From contig CALGPA010000116.1 of assembly GCA_937960795.1 (NCBI GenBank), positions 1 to 41,403 on the forward strand: a stretch of 41,403 nucleotides of DNA. The letters are read 5' to 3'. Of the stretch, positions 15,599-23,601 are shown one piece after another. Numbering within the stretch: position 1 is the stretch's first letter; each line of letters begins with the position of its first letter. The DNA comes from an uncultured bacterium (GTDB lineage Bacteria > Cloacimonadota > Cloacimonadia > Cloacimonadales > Cloacimonadaceae). The notes under the pieces are model-generated. The model saw only the letters and a program-made list of their open reading frames with translations, had not been told where the DNA came from and made no database searches. The position numbers and the translations under genes were made by a program.

Positions 15599-16710
15599 AA
15601 AAGCTCTCCAATCACGGCATTTGAGATGAAAAACGCGTCGCGATCAAGCCGTATATTGCCGTCTTCAAGGATCAAATAGCCCAGCTCTGTCATGCGGCGG
15701 ATACTGTCCGCTCGGGTTTTGGATAAGTCCTTGCCAAATCTCGCCTTATACTCCTCGAGATTTAGTCCCGCGGTCAAGCGCATCCGCATCATGATGTAGT
15801 CCGCCATCGCATCTTGGGCTGGATCTTCATCACCCAAGGCTCTCCCGGAATCTACCTGAAGCCGATATGCCGCAAGATCAGCAGGATTTTGATAGCGAAT
15901 CCCGCCATAGTATCCACTGGCAGAAGCGCCCAGCGCCAGAAAATCATCACCGCTCCAATACAAAAGGTTGTGGCGGGACTCGCGGCCCGGGCGGGCAAAG
16001 TTTGAGATCTCATATTGGAGGAATCCTGCACGGTGAAGCCGGCTTTGGATGAGGCGGTATTGTGCCTCCAGCTCTTCATCATCAGGGATCAAGGGGATAT
16101 CGGCAGACAGCGAGCCTTCGGGATCTATCTCCAATAGATAGCAAGAAAGATGACTCAGCCCCAGCTGCAGATATTGCTCGAGATTCTCGCTCAGTCTCTC
16201 GCTGCTGCTGCGGGGAAGGCCGTAGATGATGTCCCCGGAGATGTTTTCAAAGCCATGTCCTCTGAGGGTCTCAAGCTTCTTTGGGATGTCTGCGGCACGA
16301 TGTCTGCGCCCGAGATAGATCAATTCATCATCAAACATGGATTGGATCCCCATAGAGATGCGGTTTATGGGACTGCTTTTAAGATCTCTTGTCCATTGCT
16401 CGGTGATCTGGATGGGATTGACCTCGAGCGTGATCTCGGCATCTTCAGAAAGCGGAATGCCTTTTATGATCCGGGTGATCATCTCTGATGAGAGCAGCGA
16501 GGGGGTCCCGCCGCCAAAATAGACGCTTCTTAAAGGACGATCAATCAGCGGCATGATCAGCACTTTGTGCGCCAAGAGCACGGCATGATATTCCTCCAGC
16601 GCTGCCTTGGAAAAGGGCAGTGCAAAGAAACTGCAATATGGACAGCGAGCGATACACCATGGAATATGGATGTATAGCCCTAACGCGCGCGCCGGAAAAT
16701 CCTGTTCCAC
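15595..16710 (-). CDS. hemW: HemW-like radical SAM protein
   Basis: A 371-aa radical SAM protein of the HemN/HemW family. The cluster motif CIARCPYC puts Cys19, Cys23 and Cys26 at the very N-terminus, followed by FGGGTPSLL, EVNP and NRISMGIQSM. The short N-terminus before the CX3CX2C motif and the C-terminal part fit HemW (a heme chaperone) better than true coproporphyrinogen dehydrogenase HemN, which has a longer N-terminal extension. The GTG start at 16710 lies 31 bases inside lepB. No closer start would keep the motif properly placed, so the overlap is probably real. Confidence 0.92.
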   Translation of the reverse strand: MEQDFPARALGLYIHIPWCIARCPYCSFFALPFSKAALEEYHAVLLAHKVLIMPLIDRPLRSVYFGGGTPSLLSSEMITRIIKGIPLSEDAEITLEVNPIQITEQWTRDLKSSPINRISMGIQSMFDDELIYLGRRHRAADIPKKLETLRGHGFENISGDIIYGLPRSSSERLSENLEQYLQLGLSHLSCYLLEIDPEGSLSADIPLIPDDEELEAQYRLIQSRLHRAGFLQYEISNFARPGRESRHNLLYWSGDDFLALGASASGYYGGIRYQNPADLAAYRLQVDSGRALGDEDPAQDAMADYIMMRMRLTAGLNLEEYKARFGKDLSKTRADSIRRMTELGYLILEDGNIRLDRDAFFISNAVIGELL

Positions 16711-17582
16711 CGAATATGTGGGCTGTCGTAGAGCTTGTTAAATTCTATGCCCTTGGACCAGAAGATCAGCCACGGTGAACCGGTGATATCCGTGCGGTCC
16801 AAAAAGCCCCAATATCTGCTGTCTTCGCTCACATCACGATTGTCGCCCAAGACAAAGTATTTGTTTTCTGGAACTTGAATGGGACCAAACCAATCTCGAT
16901 TGAAGATCTTGCGGGGATTCTGCCCGTCATCGATCACACGGTATGGATCATACCAATTCATCAAGCTGATCGGATCGATGGAGTTCTGGCGCAGCCTGCT
17001 CTCCTCGATCACTCTTGGGGCCAGAGGCGGACTCGGAATCGCCACATCATAGCGCTCATAGTCTCGCGAAAATTCCTCTTTATTGACATAGACCACCTTG
17101 TCCTTGATCTCGATGATGTCTCCCGGCATGCCAATCACCCTCTTGACGACGTTTTTGCGCGCATAATAGCTGACGTGGAATGCAGTGAGCGGCTGCCGGC
17201 TGAAGGCTTGGGCTTTGTTGATGTAGATGGGATCAAAGATCTTGATAAACTGATCCCGATAGTCAGGATGCTCAGGGGTGCCGGCTTCGATCTTGGGATA
17301 GCGGAAGGTGACGATGTCTTCCCGTTTGGGATCCGTGAAGTAGTATTTGAGCTTGTTTGCCACCAGGAAGTCACCCGTCAAAAGAGTCTCCTCCATCGAT
17401 GAAGAGGGGATCATGAAGTTTTGGAAAGTGTAGTTGCGGATGATCATCGCCACGACAAACGCAAAGAGAATGGCTTCAGCCCAGTCTTGCACGGCTGGTT
17501 TACGTTTGTGAAACTTCTTCCCCGTGGGCAGTGGGCTGCGGCTCTCGGCTTTGGTCTCTGATATCTTCATGCGTGGTTTCAT
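16680..17582 (-). CDS. lepB: Signal peptidase I
   Basis: This membrane protease removes signal peptides from Sec-exported proteins. The 300-aa protein has one transmembrane anchor (about residues 36-50). The catalytic Ser62 lies in PSSSMEETLLTGD, the general-base Lys147 in KNVVKRVIGMPGD, and the box VLGDNRDVSEDSRYWG is near the C-terminus. A sizeable insert lies between the Ser and Lys boxes (about residues 95-140). It follows yfhO by 20 bases on the minus strand. Confidence 0.97.
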   Translation of the reverse strand: MKPRMKISETKAESRSPLPTGKKFHKRKPAVQDWAEAILFAFVVAMIIRNYTFQNFMIPSSSMEETLLTGDFLVANKLKYYFTDPKREDIVTFRYPKIEAGTPEHPDYRDQFIKIFDPIYINKAQAFSRQPLTAFHVSYYARKNVVKRVIGMPGDIIEIKDKVVYVNKEEFSRDYERYDVAIPSPPLAPRVIEESRLRQNSIDPISLMNWYDPYRVIDDGQNPRKIFNRDWFGPIQVPENKYFVLGDNRDVSEDSRYWGFLDRTDITGSPWLIFWSKGIEFNKLYDSPHIRWNRIFRRAR

Positions 17583-17602
17583 TTATCTTACAAGTCCTTT
17601 CT

Positions 17603-20128
17603 TCATTGTTGTTTCTGGATCTCAGGCTTGTTTTCGGCATCTTTTCTTGTCTTAAGAATGTGGATGACGAGGCCGGACATCACCAAGAAGATGGTGAGTA
17701 GGATTCCTGCCAGGCTGAGATTCTTGCCTGTTGCATAGCTTTGGGGTTCAAAGACGAGTCTGAGATTGTGGCTGCCGGCTGGCACCTTCACTCCGCGGAG
17801 GGCGTAGTTAACGGGATAGATCGGGACTTCTTCATCGTCTATATATGCCTTCCATCCGGCTGGATAGTAAATCTCGCTTAAGACCAGAAGAGCGTCTGTA
17901 TCCACGCGATAGCTGTATTCCAGCTCGTGCATATCGGAGCGTATCTGTGTTACTTTGGCGCTTTGCGGCACCCCGAGACCACCGATCTCTTCTTCCAAGA
18001 TCGCCATCCGAGAGGGGTCAAATTCAGGATTCCAAAGCTCTGCCAATGCAGCTTCGGGGCTTTCTGCCACAAACTGCTCTCTCACAAACCATGCCCGGGG
18101 CAGATGCATCAAATTCTCATAGATCGAGAGCCTGCCGTTATAATAGACTTGGCGCAGATTCTGAAGCTGCGAGCCATAGGGCAGGGAATCCGGCACGATG
18201 ATATACTTTGTGCTGAGCATGTTCATGACGGGAGTGGGCGTCTCAATGCTCTGTTCTTGGAATACTCCACGCAGATAGCGGATGAACTCCCCATCGCGGC
18301 GGCCATCTCCATTGATGATCCTAAGCAGATCGTCATAACGCTTCAGCTTTGCAGCAGAATAGCCATCGATAGTCTGATGATGATATGCCCATTCGCCTGC
18401 GGCACGGACGCTGTTTGTATTAAAGGGATAGATGCGGAAGTTCTGCTCATCACTCAGCAGGAACTCATCAAAATCCTGAGTGCGGAAGACTTGCTGTCTT
18501 GCCGAGATGTGGTGCAGAGTCTGCTTCTTTAGGTGTTGCCCGGTATATGGCCAAAGATCAGTGAAAGTGATGATCGCGATGAGGATCACAAAGTAGCTGG
18601 CTTTGAGCTTCTTGATGGCGGCAAGATATGCCAAGCCAAGGCTTACCGTGAGCAGCAAGAGCGAGAGGATACCGCTTTTGACAAGGGCGTCCAAGCGCAG
18701 CGCCTTGAGTGATTCGAGCTGCTGCAAGGCTCCGGCTTGTTGATAGCGCATGGTCTCCATTTCTGTGGTAAACGGCAATCCCGCAAAGATGCTTTTTGCC
18801 AAGATCATCCACAACACAAAGACAGCTCCGCTGATCCAAAACGCTCTTTGCATAATCTTCTGTCTGACTTGGCTATCCGAATTGTCGATGACGCTTTTTA
18901 GCCCGAGTGCGGCGAGGATCACGGCATTGAACTGCACGATGGTCAGACTCATGGAAGGTACGCGGAACTTATTGAAATAGGGCAGATAATTCAAGAATAG
19001 ATCAGAAAGCGCGGGCGTGGCACTGCCAAAGCTCATCAGCGTGAAGATGAAACTGCTGATCCACAGAAAGATCGCCAAGCGTTTCTTCTTGCCCCATAGA
19101 GCGAGCACACCAAAAGCTAGGACGACGATGCCAAAATAGTTATAAACCTGAGTAAAGGGCATGTATCCCCAATAGTTTTGGTTGATACCGCCCCAAAAGT
19201 CCGGAATGATCAAGCCCAAGATCTCCTTGGGATGAAAGCTCCAGCCTTGCGCATAGGCTTTGTCCAGACCTTCCGAACCGCCTCGCATGGTGTAGTGACT
19301 ATATTCCCACGTGCTTAAGTAGGGATTCATCACCGCCAGTGCCGTGAGCCCAAATGCCAGTACTATCAGGAGAGTCCAGATGCCAAAGCGCTTCATATCC
19401 TTATCTTTGATGCTTAAGATGAGCTGATACAGCCAATAGATACCCAAGAGCAAATAGAGGTAGTAGGTGATCTGCGGATGGTTTTCTCTTAATTGAGTGA
19501 TCAGGAAGGTCGCAAAAAGTCCCAATGAGAGCAGTCCGGGCTTGCTTTTCAGATTGATCAGCGCCCAAAACACCCAGGGAATATACATAGTGGCGCGGAA
19601 TTTAGTATTGTGCCCGATCTCCAAAAGCCCCGCCCAATGACAGGAGAAGATGAAGGCAATCGCTCCAAAGAAGGCAATCCAGGGATCCATCTTCAGATGC
19701 CTCAGGAGCACAAAGATGCCCAAACCTCCTACGAAAAGCAGGAAGATGCGCCAGTTTATCACTCTATCGGTGAGCCTGGTGAGTCCCTCCAAAAAAGGAT
19801 ATCGGGTTGGAAACGAGATCATATAAGCCGGCATCCCGGAAAACATGTTTTGAGTCCAAAGTGCTCGCTCGGGATTTTCTGCATTGTAATCAATGATGCT
19901 CTTGGCGGCGCCTTGCCATTGGCTGATGTCGCTGGCGTGGGGCTCCATCTCTTGGTAAGCAATCGGGAAATAAATGACGCTCACCACGAAATACAAGAGT
20001 GCTATCAAGATCCAGGGCAGATATTTGCCCGGGATGAGCTGCTTGGTCGGCAGAGCTACCGCATTCGAGGGGCTTTTTGAAGCCGATGCCTTCTTTTGAA
20101 TTTTTGGGTTGACTTTTTTGTGGCTCAT
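17603..20128 (-). CDS. YfhO-family polytopic membrane protein
   Basis: An 841-aa integral membrane protein of the YfhO family (GT-C fold). It has a basic, disordered N-terminus (about residues 1-30), a first membrane helix, and a long loop with the conserved pair ALWTQNMFSGMPAY. About a dozen membrane helices follow, then a C-terminal extracytoplasmic domain (about 560-790) and a last helix near 800-820. GT-C proteins transfer sugars from lipid-linked donors; YfhO itself has been linked to lipoteichoic-acid glycosylation in Firmicutes. The real donor and acceptor here are unknown. It is the first gene of a four-gene minus-strand operon with a plausible promoter at 20161-20189. Confidence 0.92.
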   Translation of the reverse strand: MSHKKVNPKIQKKASASKSPSNAVALPTKQLIPGKYLPWILIALLYFVVSVIYFPIAYQEMEPHASDISQWQGAAKSIIDYNAENPERALWTQNMFSGMPAYMISFPTRYPFLEGLTRLTDRVINWRIFLLFVGGLGIFVLLRHLKMDPWIAFFGAIAFIFSCHWAGLLEIGHNTKFRATMYIPWVFWALINLKSKPGLLSLGLFATFLITQLRENHPQITYYLYLLLGIYWLYQLILSIKDKDMKRFGIWTLLIVLAFGLTALAVMNPYLSTWEYSHYTMRGGSEGLDKAYAQGWSFHPKEILGLIIPDFWGGINQNYWGYMPFTQVYNYFGIVVLAFGVLALWGKKKRLAIFLWISSFIFTLMSFGSATPALSDLFLNYLPYFNKFRVPSMSLTIVQFNAVILAALGLKSVIDNSDSQVRQKIMQRAFWISGAVFVLWMILAKSIFAGLPFTTEMETMRYQQAGALQQLESLKALRLDALVKSGILSLLLLTVSLGLAYLAAIKKLKASYFVILIAIITFTDLWPYTGQHLKKQTLHHISARQQVFRTQDFDEFLLSDEQNFRIYPFNTNSVRAAGEWAYHHQTIDGYSAAKLKRYDDLLRIINGDGRRDGEFIRYLRGVFQEQSIETPTPVMNMLSTKYIIVPDSLPYGSQLQNLRQVYYNGRLSIYENLMHLPRAWFVREQFVAESPEAALAELWNPEFDPSRMAILEEEIGGLGVPQSAKVTQIRSDMHELEYSYRVDTDALLVLSEIYYPAGWKAYIDDEEVPIYPVNYALRGVKVPAGSHNLRLVFEPQSYATGKNLSLAGILLTIFLVMSGLVIHILKTRKDAENKPEIQKQQ

Positions 20129-20160
20129 AAAATCCTCTGTAAAAACCGATATTTACAACC

Positions 20161-20189
20161 AGTTTATTTTATTCACCCATATCGGTCAA
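20161..20189 (-). promoter_or_regulatory. Candidate promoter of the yfhO-lepB-hemW operon
   Basis: Read on the minus strand: TTGACC (20189-20184, 5 of 6) and TAAACT (20166-20161, 4 of 6) with a 17-base spacer. The transcript would start near 20153, about 25 bases before the yfhO ATG, which has an AGAGG just upstream. Confidence 0.5.
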
Positions 20190-20209
20190 GCAAAAACGAG
20201 AGGAAGATC

Positions 20210-20617
20210 ATGATCTTTGAATTTAAAAAGAAAATCTATGGATATGAATGTGACATTTATGGACACATGAACAATGCAAACTATCTGATGATGCTCGAAG
20301 CCGCCCGCAGCGATGCTTTGGTTGAGATGGATATGCCGATCGTCAAGCTACTGGAGATGGACATCCAGCTTTTCGTGCTACATTATGAGCTGGATTTCCT
20401 CAAAGCTCTGGAATTGGAGGACGTGGTCACTGTCCGAAGCTGGTTTTACGACGTGAACAGACTCAAAGGCTTTTGGCGTCAGGAGGTCTACAACTCCTCA
20501 GGTGATCTCTGTTTTGTCGCCAAATTCACCGTCGTGCACGCCAGTGGAGGCAAAGCAAAGCGCCTTTCGATTGAGCTTTTTGATCACTTCAAAGCATTTA
20601 TGGAAAACTCTGATTGA
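20210..20617 (+). CDS. Acyl-CoA thioesterase, 4-hydroxybenzoyl-CoA type hotdog fold
   Basis: A 135-aa single-hotdog protein. The hallmark is DIYGHMNNANYLMMLEAAR, where the Asp and the HMNN turn form the active-site region of the 4HBT/YbgC/FadM group. FLKALELEDVVTV and the C-terminal sheet complete the fold. These enzymes hydrolyse acyl-CoA or acyl-ACP thioesters; the physiological substrate is not evident. I use the ATG at 20210 because GAGAGGAAG lies just upstream and the family starts there. The longer in-frame start at 20096 lies inside the divergent yfhO gene. It stands alone between yfhO and tRNA-Asn. Confidence 0.92.
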   Translation: MIFEFKKKIYGYECDIYGHMNNANYLMMLEAARSDALVEMDMPIVKLLEMDIQLFVLHYELDFLKALELEDVVTVRSWFYDVNRLKGFWRQEVYNSSGDLCFVAKFTVVHASGGKAKRLSIELFDHFKAFMENSD

Positions 20618-20657
20618 TCTCATATCAAGGCTCGTGACTCAAGATCAAAAAAACTTA

Positions 20658-20686
20658 TTGACAAAAAACACGAACTTCTAGATATT
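20658..20686 (+). promoter_or_regulatory. Promoter of tRNA-Asn
   Basis: TTGACA (20658-20663, perfect -35) and GATATT (20681-20686, 4 of 6) with a 17-base spacer. It predicts a start near 20693, ten bases before the tRNA. Strong -35 plus position make it credible. Confidence 0.65.
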
Positions 20687-20702
20687 GTCCAAACGAATGC
20701 GT

Positions 20703-20777
20703 TCCGGAATAGCTCAGCGGTAGAGCGGGTGGCTGTTAACCACTAGGTCGGGGGTTCAAATCCCTCTTCCGGAGCCA
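20703..20777 (+). tRNA. tRNA-Asn (anticodon GTT)
   Basis: A complete cloverleaf: acceptor TCCGGAA/TTCCGGA, D stem GCTC/GAGC, anticodon stem GGTGG/CCACT (one G-T pair), loop CTGTTAA with anticodon GTT at 20735-20737, T stem GGGGG/CCCTC, loop TTCAAAT, discriminator G and an encoded CCA end (20775-20777). A run of nine T follows directly (20778-20786) and may help termination. Confidence 0.97.
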
Positions 20778-20823
20778 TTTTTTTTTGCCTTCGATTTTCG
20801 CCCCGTTTTCTTGAGCGATGCTT

Positions 20824-22128
20824 CTAAATAATCTCCCAAATCAGCCGCTCTTTGGCTATTTTTTCTGGCTTAACCACATATGCTTGGCGAATGAGCTCTG
20901 CCACCTCTGTCCCTTTTTTATGATCGTTTGCATATAGCTCACCGATCTCATCCCCGGCTTTGATCTCTGTGCCGATCTTGGGATACAGCATGGCTCCGGA
21001 GCCGTAGTCCAGCGAGTCCTCTGTCTGCATGCGCCCGGCTTTGACGCGCACTAGGGCATAGCCGATTGCCCGGGCATCGATGCTATGTATATAGCCACTT
21101 TCTTTGGCGATGATCGGCAGGCGGTATTTTGCCTGTGGGAAAAGCTGATAGTCATCAATCACTTTGGGATCTCCGCCTTGCGCGGCGATGATCTCAGCAA
21201 ATTTGGCAAGCGCCGAGCCATCTTCGATCACGCGGGAGATCATCTTCTCTGCTTCTGTTTCATCTTTGGCTTTGCCGGAAAGGATCAGCATCCTGGAAAC
21301 CAAAGCATTGGTAATCGCCTCTGTATCGGGCAGAGTGTTTCCTTTGAGATATTCGATTGCCTCGATGGTCTCCAAGGCGTTTCCCACGGCGTGTCCCAAG
21401 GGGGAATTCATATTGCTAAAGACCACTGATATCTTTTGTCCAAAGCTTTCTCCGGTATTTATCAGATGTGTGGCAAGCTCCTTGGCGCGCCTGAGATTTG
21501 GCATAAAGGCGCCGGAGCCGATCTTGAGGTCAATGACCAGATAGCGCGTTCCTTCGGCGATCTTTTTGCTCATTATACTGGCGGTGATGAGTGCCGGACT
21601 CTCGACCGTCGCGCTCACATCTCGTAGAGCATAGATGCGTTTATCCGCCGGCACCATGGCTGAGGATTGTCCCACCAAGGCATAGCCGTGTTTGAGCACC
21701 AAAGCCTTAAAATCCTCCATGCTATATTGAGTGTTGAATCCGGGGATGGCCTCAAGCTTGTCCAAAGTGCCTCCGGTGTGCCCCAAGCCTCGTCCTGAGA
21801 TCATCGGCACATAGAGTCCCAAAGCCGCTGCTATCGGCGCCAACATCAGCGAGATCTTGTCTCCCACGCCCCCCGTAGAGTGTTTGTCCGCCACGGGTAG
21901 ATCTTCCGGAAAACTAAGTCGTGCCCCGCTATCAATATAGCTCTTGGTCAGCGCAGCGATCTCTTTCGGCATGGCGCCTTGAAAGAAAAAGCACATCAGC
22001 ATCGCCGACATCTGATGCTCAGAAATCTCGCCACTGAGATAGTTTTTGATAAAAAAGCTGATCTCGCTATCGGACAAAGAGTGTCCATCCCGCTTTTTGA
22101 GGATGAGTTCTACAGGATTGTATTGCAT
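20824..22128 (-). CDS. Pyrimidine-nucleoside (thymidine) phosphorylase
   Basis: A 434-aa enzyme that splits pyrimidine nucleosides with phosphate into base and (deoxy)ribose-1-phosphate. The signature SGRGLGHTGGTLDKLEAIPG is present, as is the phosphate-binding KHSTGGVGDK. The three-domain layout is complete, with the C-terminal domain from about residue 335 (LPIIAKESGYIHSIDARAIG). I place the start at the ATG at 22128, which has AAGGAAG just upstream and a family-like N-terminus (MQYNPVELILKKRDG). The longer frame to 22167 runs into phnE. Whether it prefers thymidine (DeoA) or all pyrimidine nucleosides (Pdp) cannot be told. Confidence 0.95.
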   Translation of the reverse strand: MQYNPVELILKKRDGHSLSDSEISFFIKNYLSGEISEHQMSAMLMCFFFQGAMPKEIAALTKSYIDSGARLSFPEDLPVADKHSTGGVGDKISLMLAPIAAALGLYVPMISGRGLGHTGGTLDKLEAIPGFNTQYSMEDFKALVLKHGYALVGQSSAMVPADKRIYALRDVSATVESPALITASIMSKKIAEGTRYLVIDLKIGSGAFMPNLRRAKELATHLINTGESFGQKISVVFSNMNSPLGHAVGNALETIEAIEYLKGNTLPDTEAITNALVSRMLILSGKAKDETEAEKMISRVIEDGSALAKFAEIIAAQGGDPKVIDDYQLFPQAKYRLPIIAKESGYIHSIDARAIGYALVRVKAGRMQTEDSLDYGSGAMLYPKIGTEIKAGDEIGELYANDHKKGTEVAELIRQAYVVKPEKIAKERLIWEII

Positions 22129-22144
22129 AATATTCTTCCTTAAT

Positions 22145-23113
22145 TTAGTTTGAGATGAGTTTTTCACGGATGTATCCCGAGAAGATATCCATGATCCATA
22201 CTACCAAGGCAATGAGCCACATGATCAGTCCCACATTTCGCCAAGAAAGCATCTGCTGCTGCTGATAGAGCGCCAAACCGATGCCGCCTCCACCCACAAA
22301 GCCAACGATCGTCGCCATGCGCACATTGATGTCCCATCGATAGATGGTAAAAGCCAGATATGGCGCCAGAATCTGCGGGGCAACCGCATAGCGCCAAACT
22401 TGCAGAGTAGACGCTCCGGTGGCCTTGATTGCCTCCACCGGACCGGGGTCGATATTCTCGATTTGCTCGCTATAGAGCTTGATCAATGCAGCCACAGAGT
22501 GGATCCACAACGCCAGCATTCCCGCAAAAGGGCCGATGCCCACCCAGACCACAAAGATGATCGCCCAGACGATCGCCTCGATCGAGCGGAAGATAGTGGA
22601 AAGCGTGCGAATCAAAAAATAAAAGATGCGCCCGATAATACTGCCAAACATCAGGTTTTTAGCGGCAAAGAAGGACAAAAGAAACGCAAAGGGAATGGCG
22701 AGAACGGTTGCCAAAAGCGCTAGATAGATCGTCTCCACAAGAGCTGCCATCATCGGCACCATCAGCTCGGTATTGGGCTCAAAGATTCCCTTCAGGATCG
22801 CGGCGGTATTTGCGCCTTGTGTAAAAAAAGCCAAGGGGCGCACTTCCACGATCATCCATGCCATGACCACCGAGATCACGACCGCTATCCCCGCGGTGTA
22901 TTTCCACATCGATCTTAGCTTCTCTTCGCCCAAGATCTTAGCAGCTAGGGAAGCATGGGAAAAGACAGTGAGCAGAGCCGGGGCAAATGGCGTGAAGATG
23001 ATCACCGAAAGGGGTACCGTGTGCTCCGCCAAACGCAGAGCTATCCATGCCACACAGGCAAAGATATAGAGCCAAAAAGCATATTCGATCACGATAAGTC
23101 TGAGTTTCTTCAT
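22145..23113 (-). CDS. PhnE-type ABC transporter permease, orphan
   Basis: A 322-aa inner-membrane permease of the phosphonate-type (PhnE) group. It has an N-terminal membrane region, then the permease core with the ABC-coupling EAA loop (PVEAIKATGASTLQVWRYAVAPQ) and the typical FVGGGGIGLALYQQQQML. The start is the ATG at 23113 after a purine-rich GGGAAGAAGAAAC; the longer frame to 23263 reads through non-coding DNA. The matching ATPase (PhnC) and binding protein (PhnD) are not adjacent; the next gene, 16 bases downstream, is a nucleoside phosphorylase. Related systems carry phosphonate, phosphite or other anions, so the substrate is open. Confidence 0.9.
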   Translation of the reverse strand: MKKLRLIVIEYAFWLYIFACVAWIALRLAEHTVPLSVIIFTPFAPALLTVFSHASLAAKILGEEKLRSMWKYTAGIAVVISVVMAWMIVEVRPLAFFTQGANTAAILKGIFEPNTELMVPMMAALVETIYLALLATVLAIPFAFLLSFFAAKNLMFGSIIGRIFYFLIRTLSTIFRSIEAIVWAIIFVVWVGIGPFAGMLALWIHSVAALIKLYSEQIENIDPGPVEAIKATGASTLQVWRYAVAPQILAPYLAFTIYRWDINVRMATIVGFVGGGGIGLALYQQQQMLSWRNVGLIMWLIALVVWIMDIFSGYIREKLISN

Positions 23114-23177
23114 AGTTTCTTCTTCCCGATAGTCTCGGATCTTTGGCTCAGTCACAGCGCTAGATCCATGTATTACA

Positions 23178-23206
23178 AAGCTATTTGGCTTAATGGATTT
23201 CGTCAA
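23178..23206 (-). promoter_or_regulatory. Weak candidate promoter for phnE
   Basis: Minus-strand TTGACG (23206-23201, 5 of 6) and TAGCTT (23183-23178, 3 of 6), spacer 17. It sits 65 bases before the phnE ATG. The -10 match is poor. Confidence 0.25.
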
Positions 23207-23242
23207 GTGATTTCGGATAGACATCTGTGATATAGTGCTGGA

Positions 23243-23274
23243 GTGATGAAGTGATGAAGTCATGAAGTGCCAAG
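23243..23274. repeat. 8-bp tandem repeat beside the interspersed repeat
   Basis: Four octads: GTGATGAA twice, GTCATGAA, then GTGCCAAG. The array ends four bases before copy 2 of the 89-bp repeat (23279), on the same side as the heptad array beside copy 1. Confidence 0.75.
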
Positions 23275-23278
23275 GTGC

Positions 23279-23367
23279 CTAAGTCCTTATTCTCTCACCG
23301 CTTGCAGACTCGACCGGTGAGCGACCGGTGAGGGGGGCATGAGGAGCCCATATTTTGCAAGCGTTTA
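23279..23367 (+). repeat. 89-bp interspersed repeat, copy 2
   Basis: Same length and orientation as copy 1 at 71-159, with 5 substitutions and no indels. The two ACCGGTGAG units and the CTTGCA/TGCAAG pair are conserved. It lies in the intergenic gap between phnE and the next operon, well separated from both. Confidence 0.9.
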
Positions 23368-23524
23368 GCTACACCAAGTCCCTGAGATAAGCCGCCATTC
23401 TGCTGGTCCGGACAAGAACGAAGTAATCACTTGGGAGATGGTTTTTATTGAGTGGTAGCTTTATTTGATTCTGCGAGAAAGAAGCCCCTATCAATACTTG
23501 ATTAGATTGGACAAAAGATTTTGC
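23368..23524. other. Non-coding DNA between repeat copy 2 and the operon promoter
   Basis: Part of the 488-base gap between the divergent genes phnE and the secreted protein gene. I see no reading frame with family resemblance and no RNA structure here. Confidence 0.5.
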
Positions 23525-23554
23525 TTGACACTATCAAGGCGGCTATCCTATAAT
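23525..23554 (+). promoter_or_regulatory. Perfect-consensus sigma-70 promoter
   Basis: TTGACA (23525-23530) and TATAAT (23549-23554), both exact, with an 18-base spacer. The predicted start is near 23561. It drives the envelope operon that begins at 23602. Confidence 0.85.
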
Positions 23555-23589
23555 GACAGACAGTTTTGGATAAACCGATATTAATGATT

Positions 23590-23594
23590 AGGAG
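23590..23594 (+). promoter_or_regulatory. Ribosome binding site that fixes a TTG start
   Basis: AGGAG lies 7 bases before the TTG at 23602. An upstream in-frame TTG at 23566 would be only five bases from the predicted transcript start, so 23602 is preferred. Confidence 0.6.
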
Positions 23595-23601
23595 TAGAGT
23601 T

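Noticed and set aside
17927..18532. 201-codon plus-strand ORF
   Set aside because: It lies inside yfhO on the opposite strand, with no recognisable domain or start signals.
20614..20648. TTGATCT/AGATCAA hairpin after the thioesterase as a terminator
   Set aside because: It is followed by A residues and not T on the plus strand, with a long loop; not a convincing terminator.
22129..22167. Upstream start for the nucleoside phosphorylase at 22167
   Set aside because: It would overlap phnE, and the ATG at 22128 has a proper ribosome binding site and the family N-terminus.
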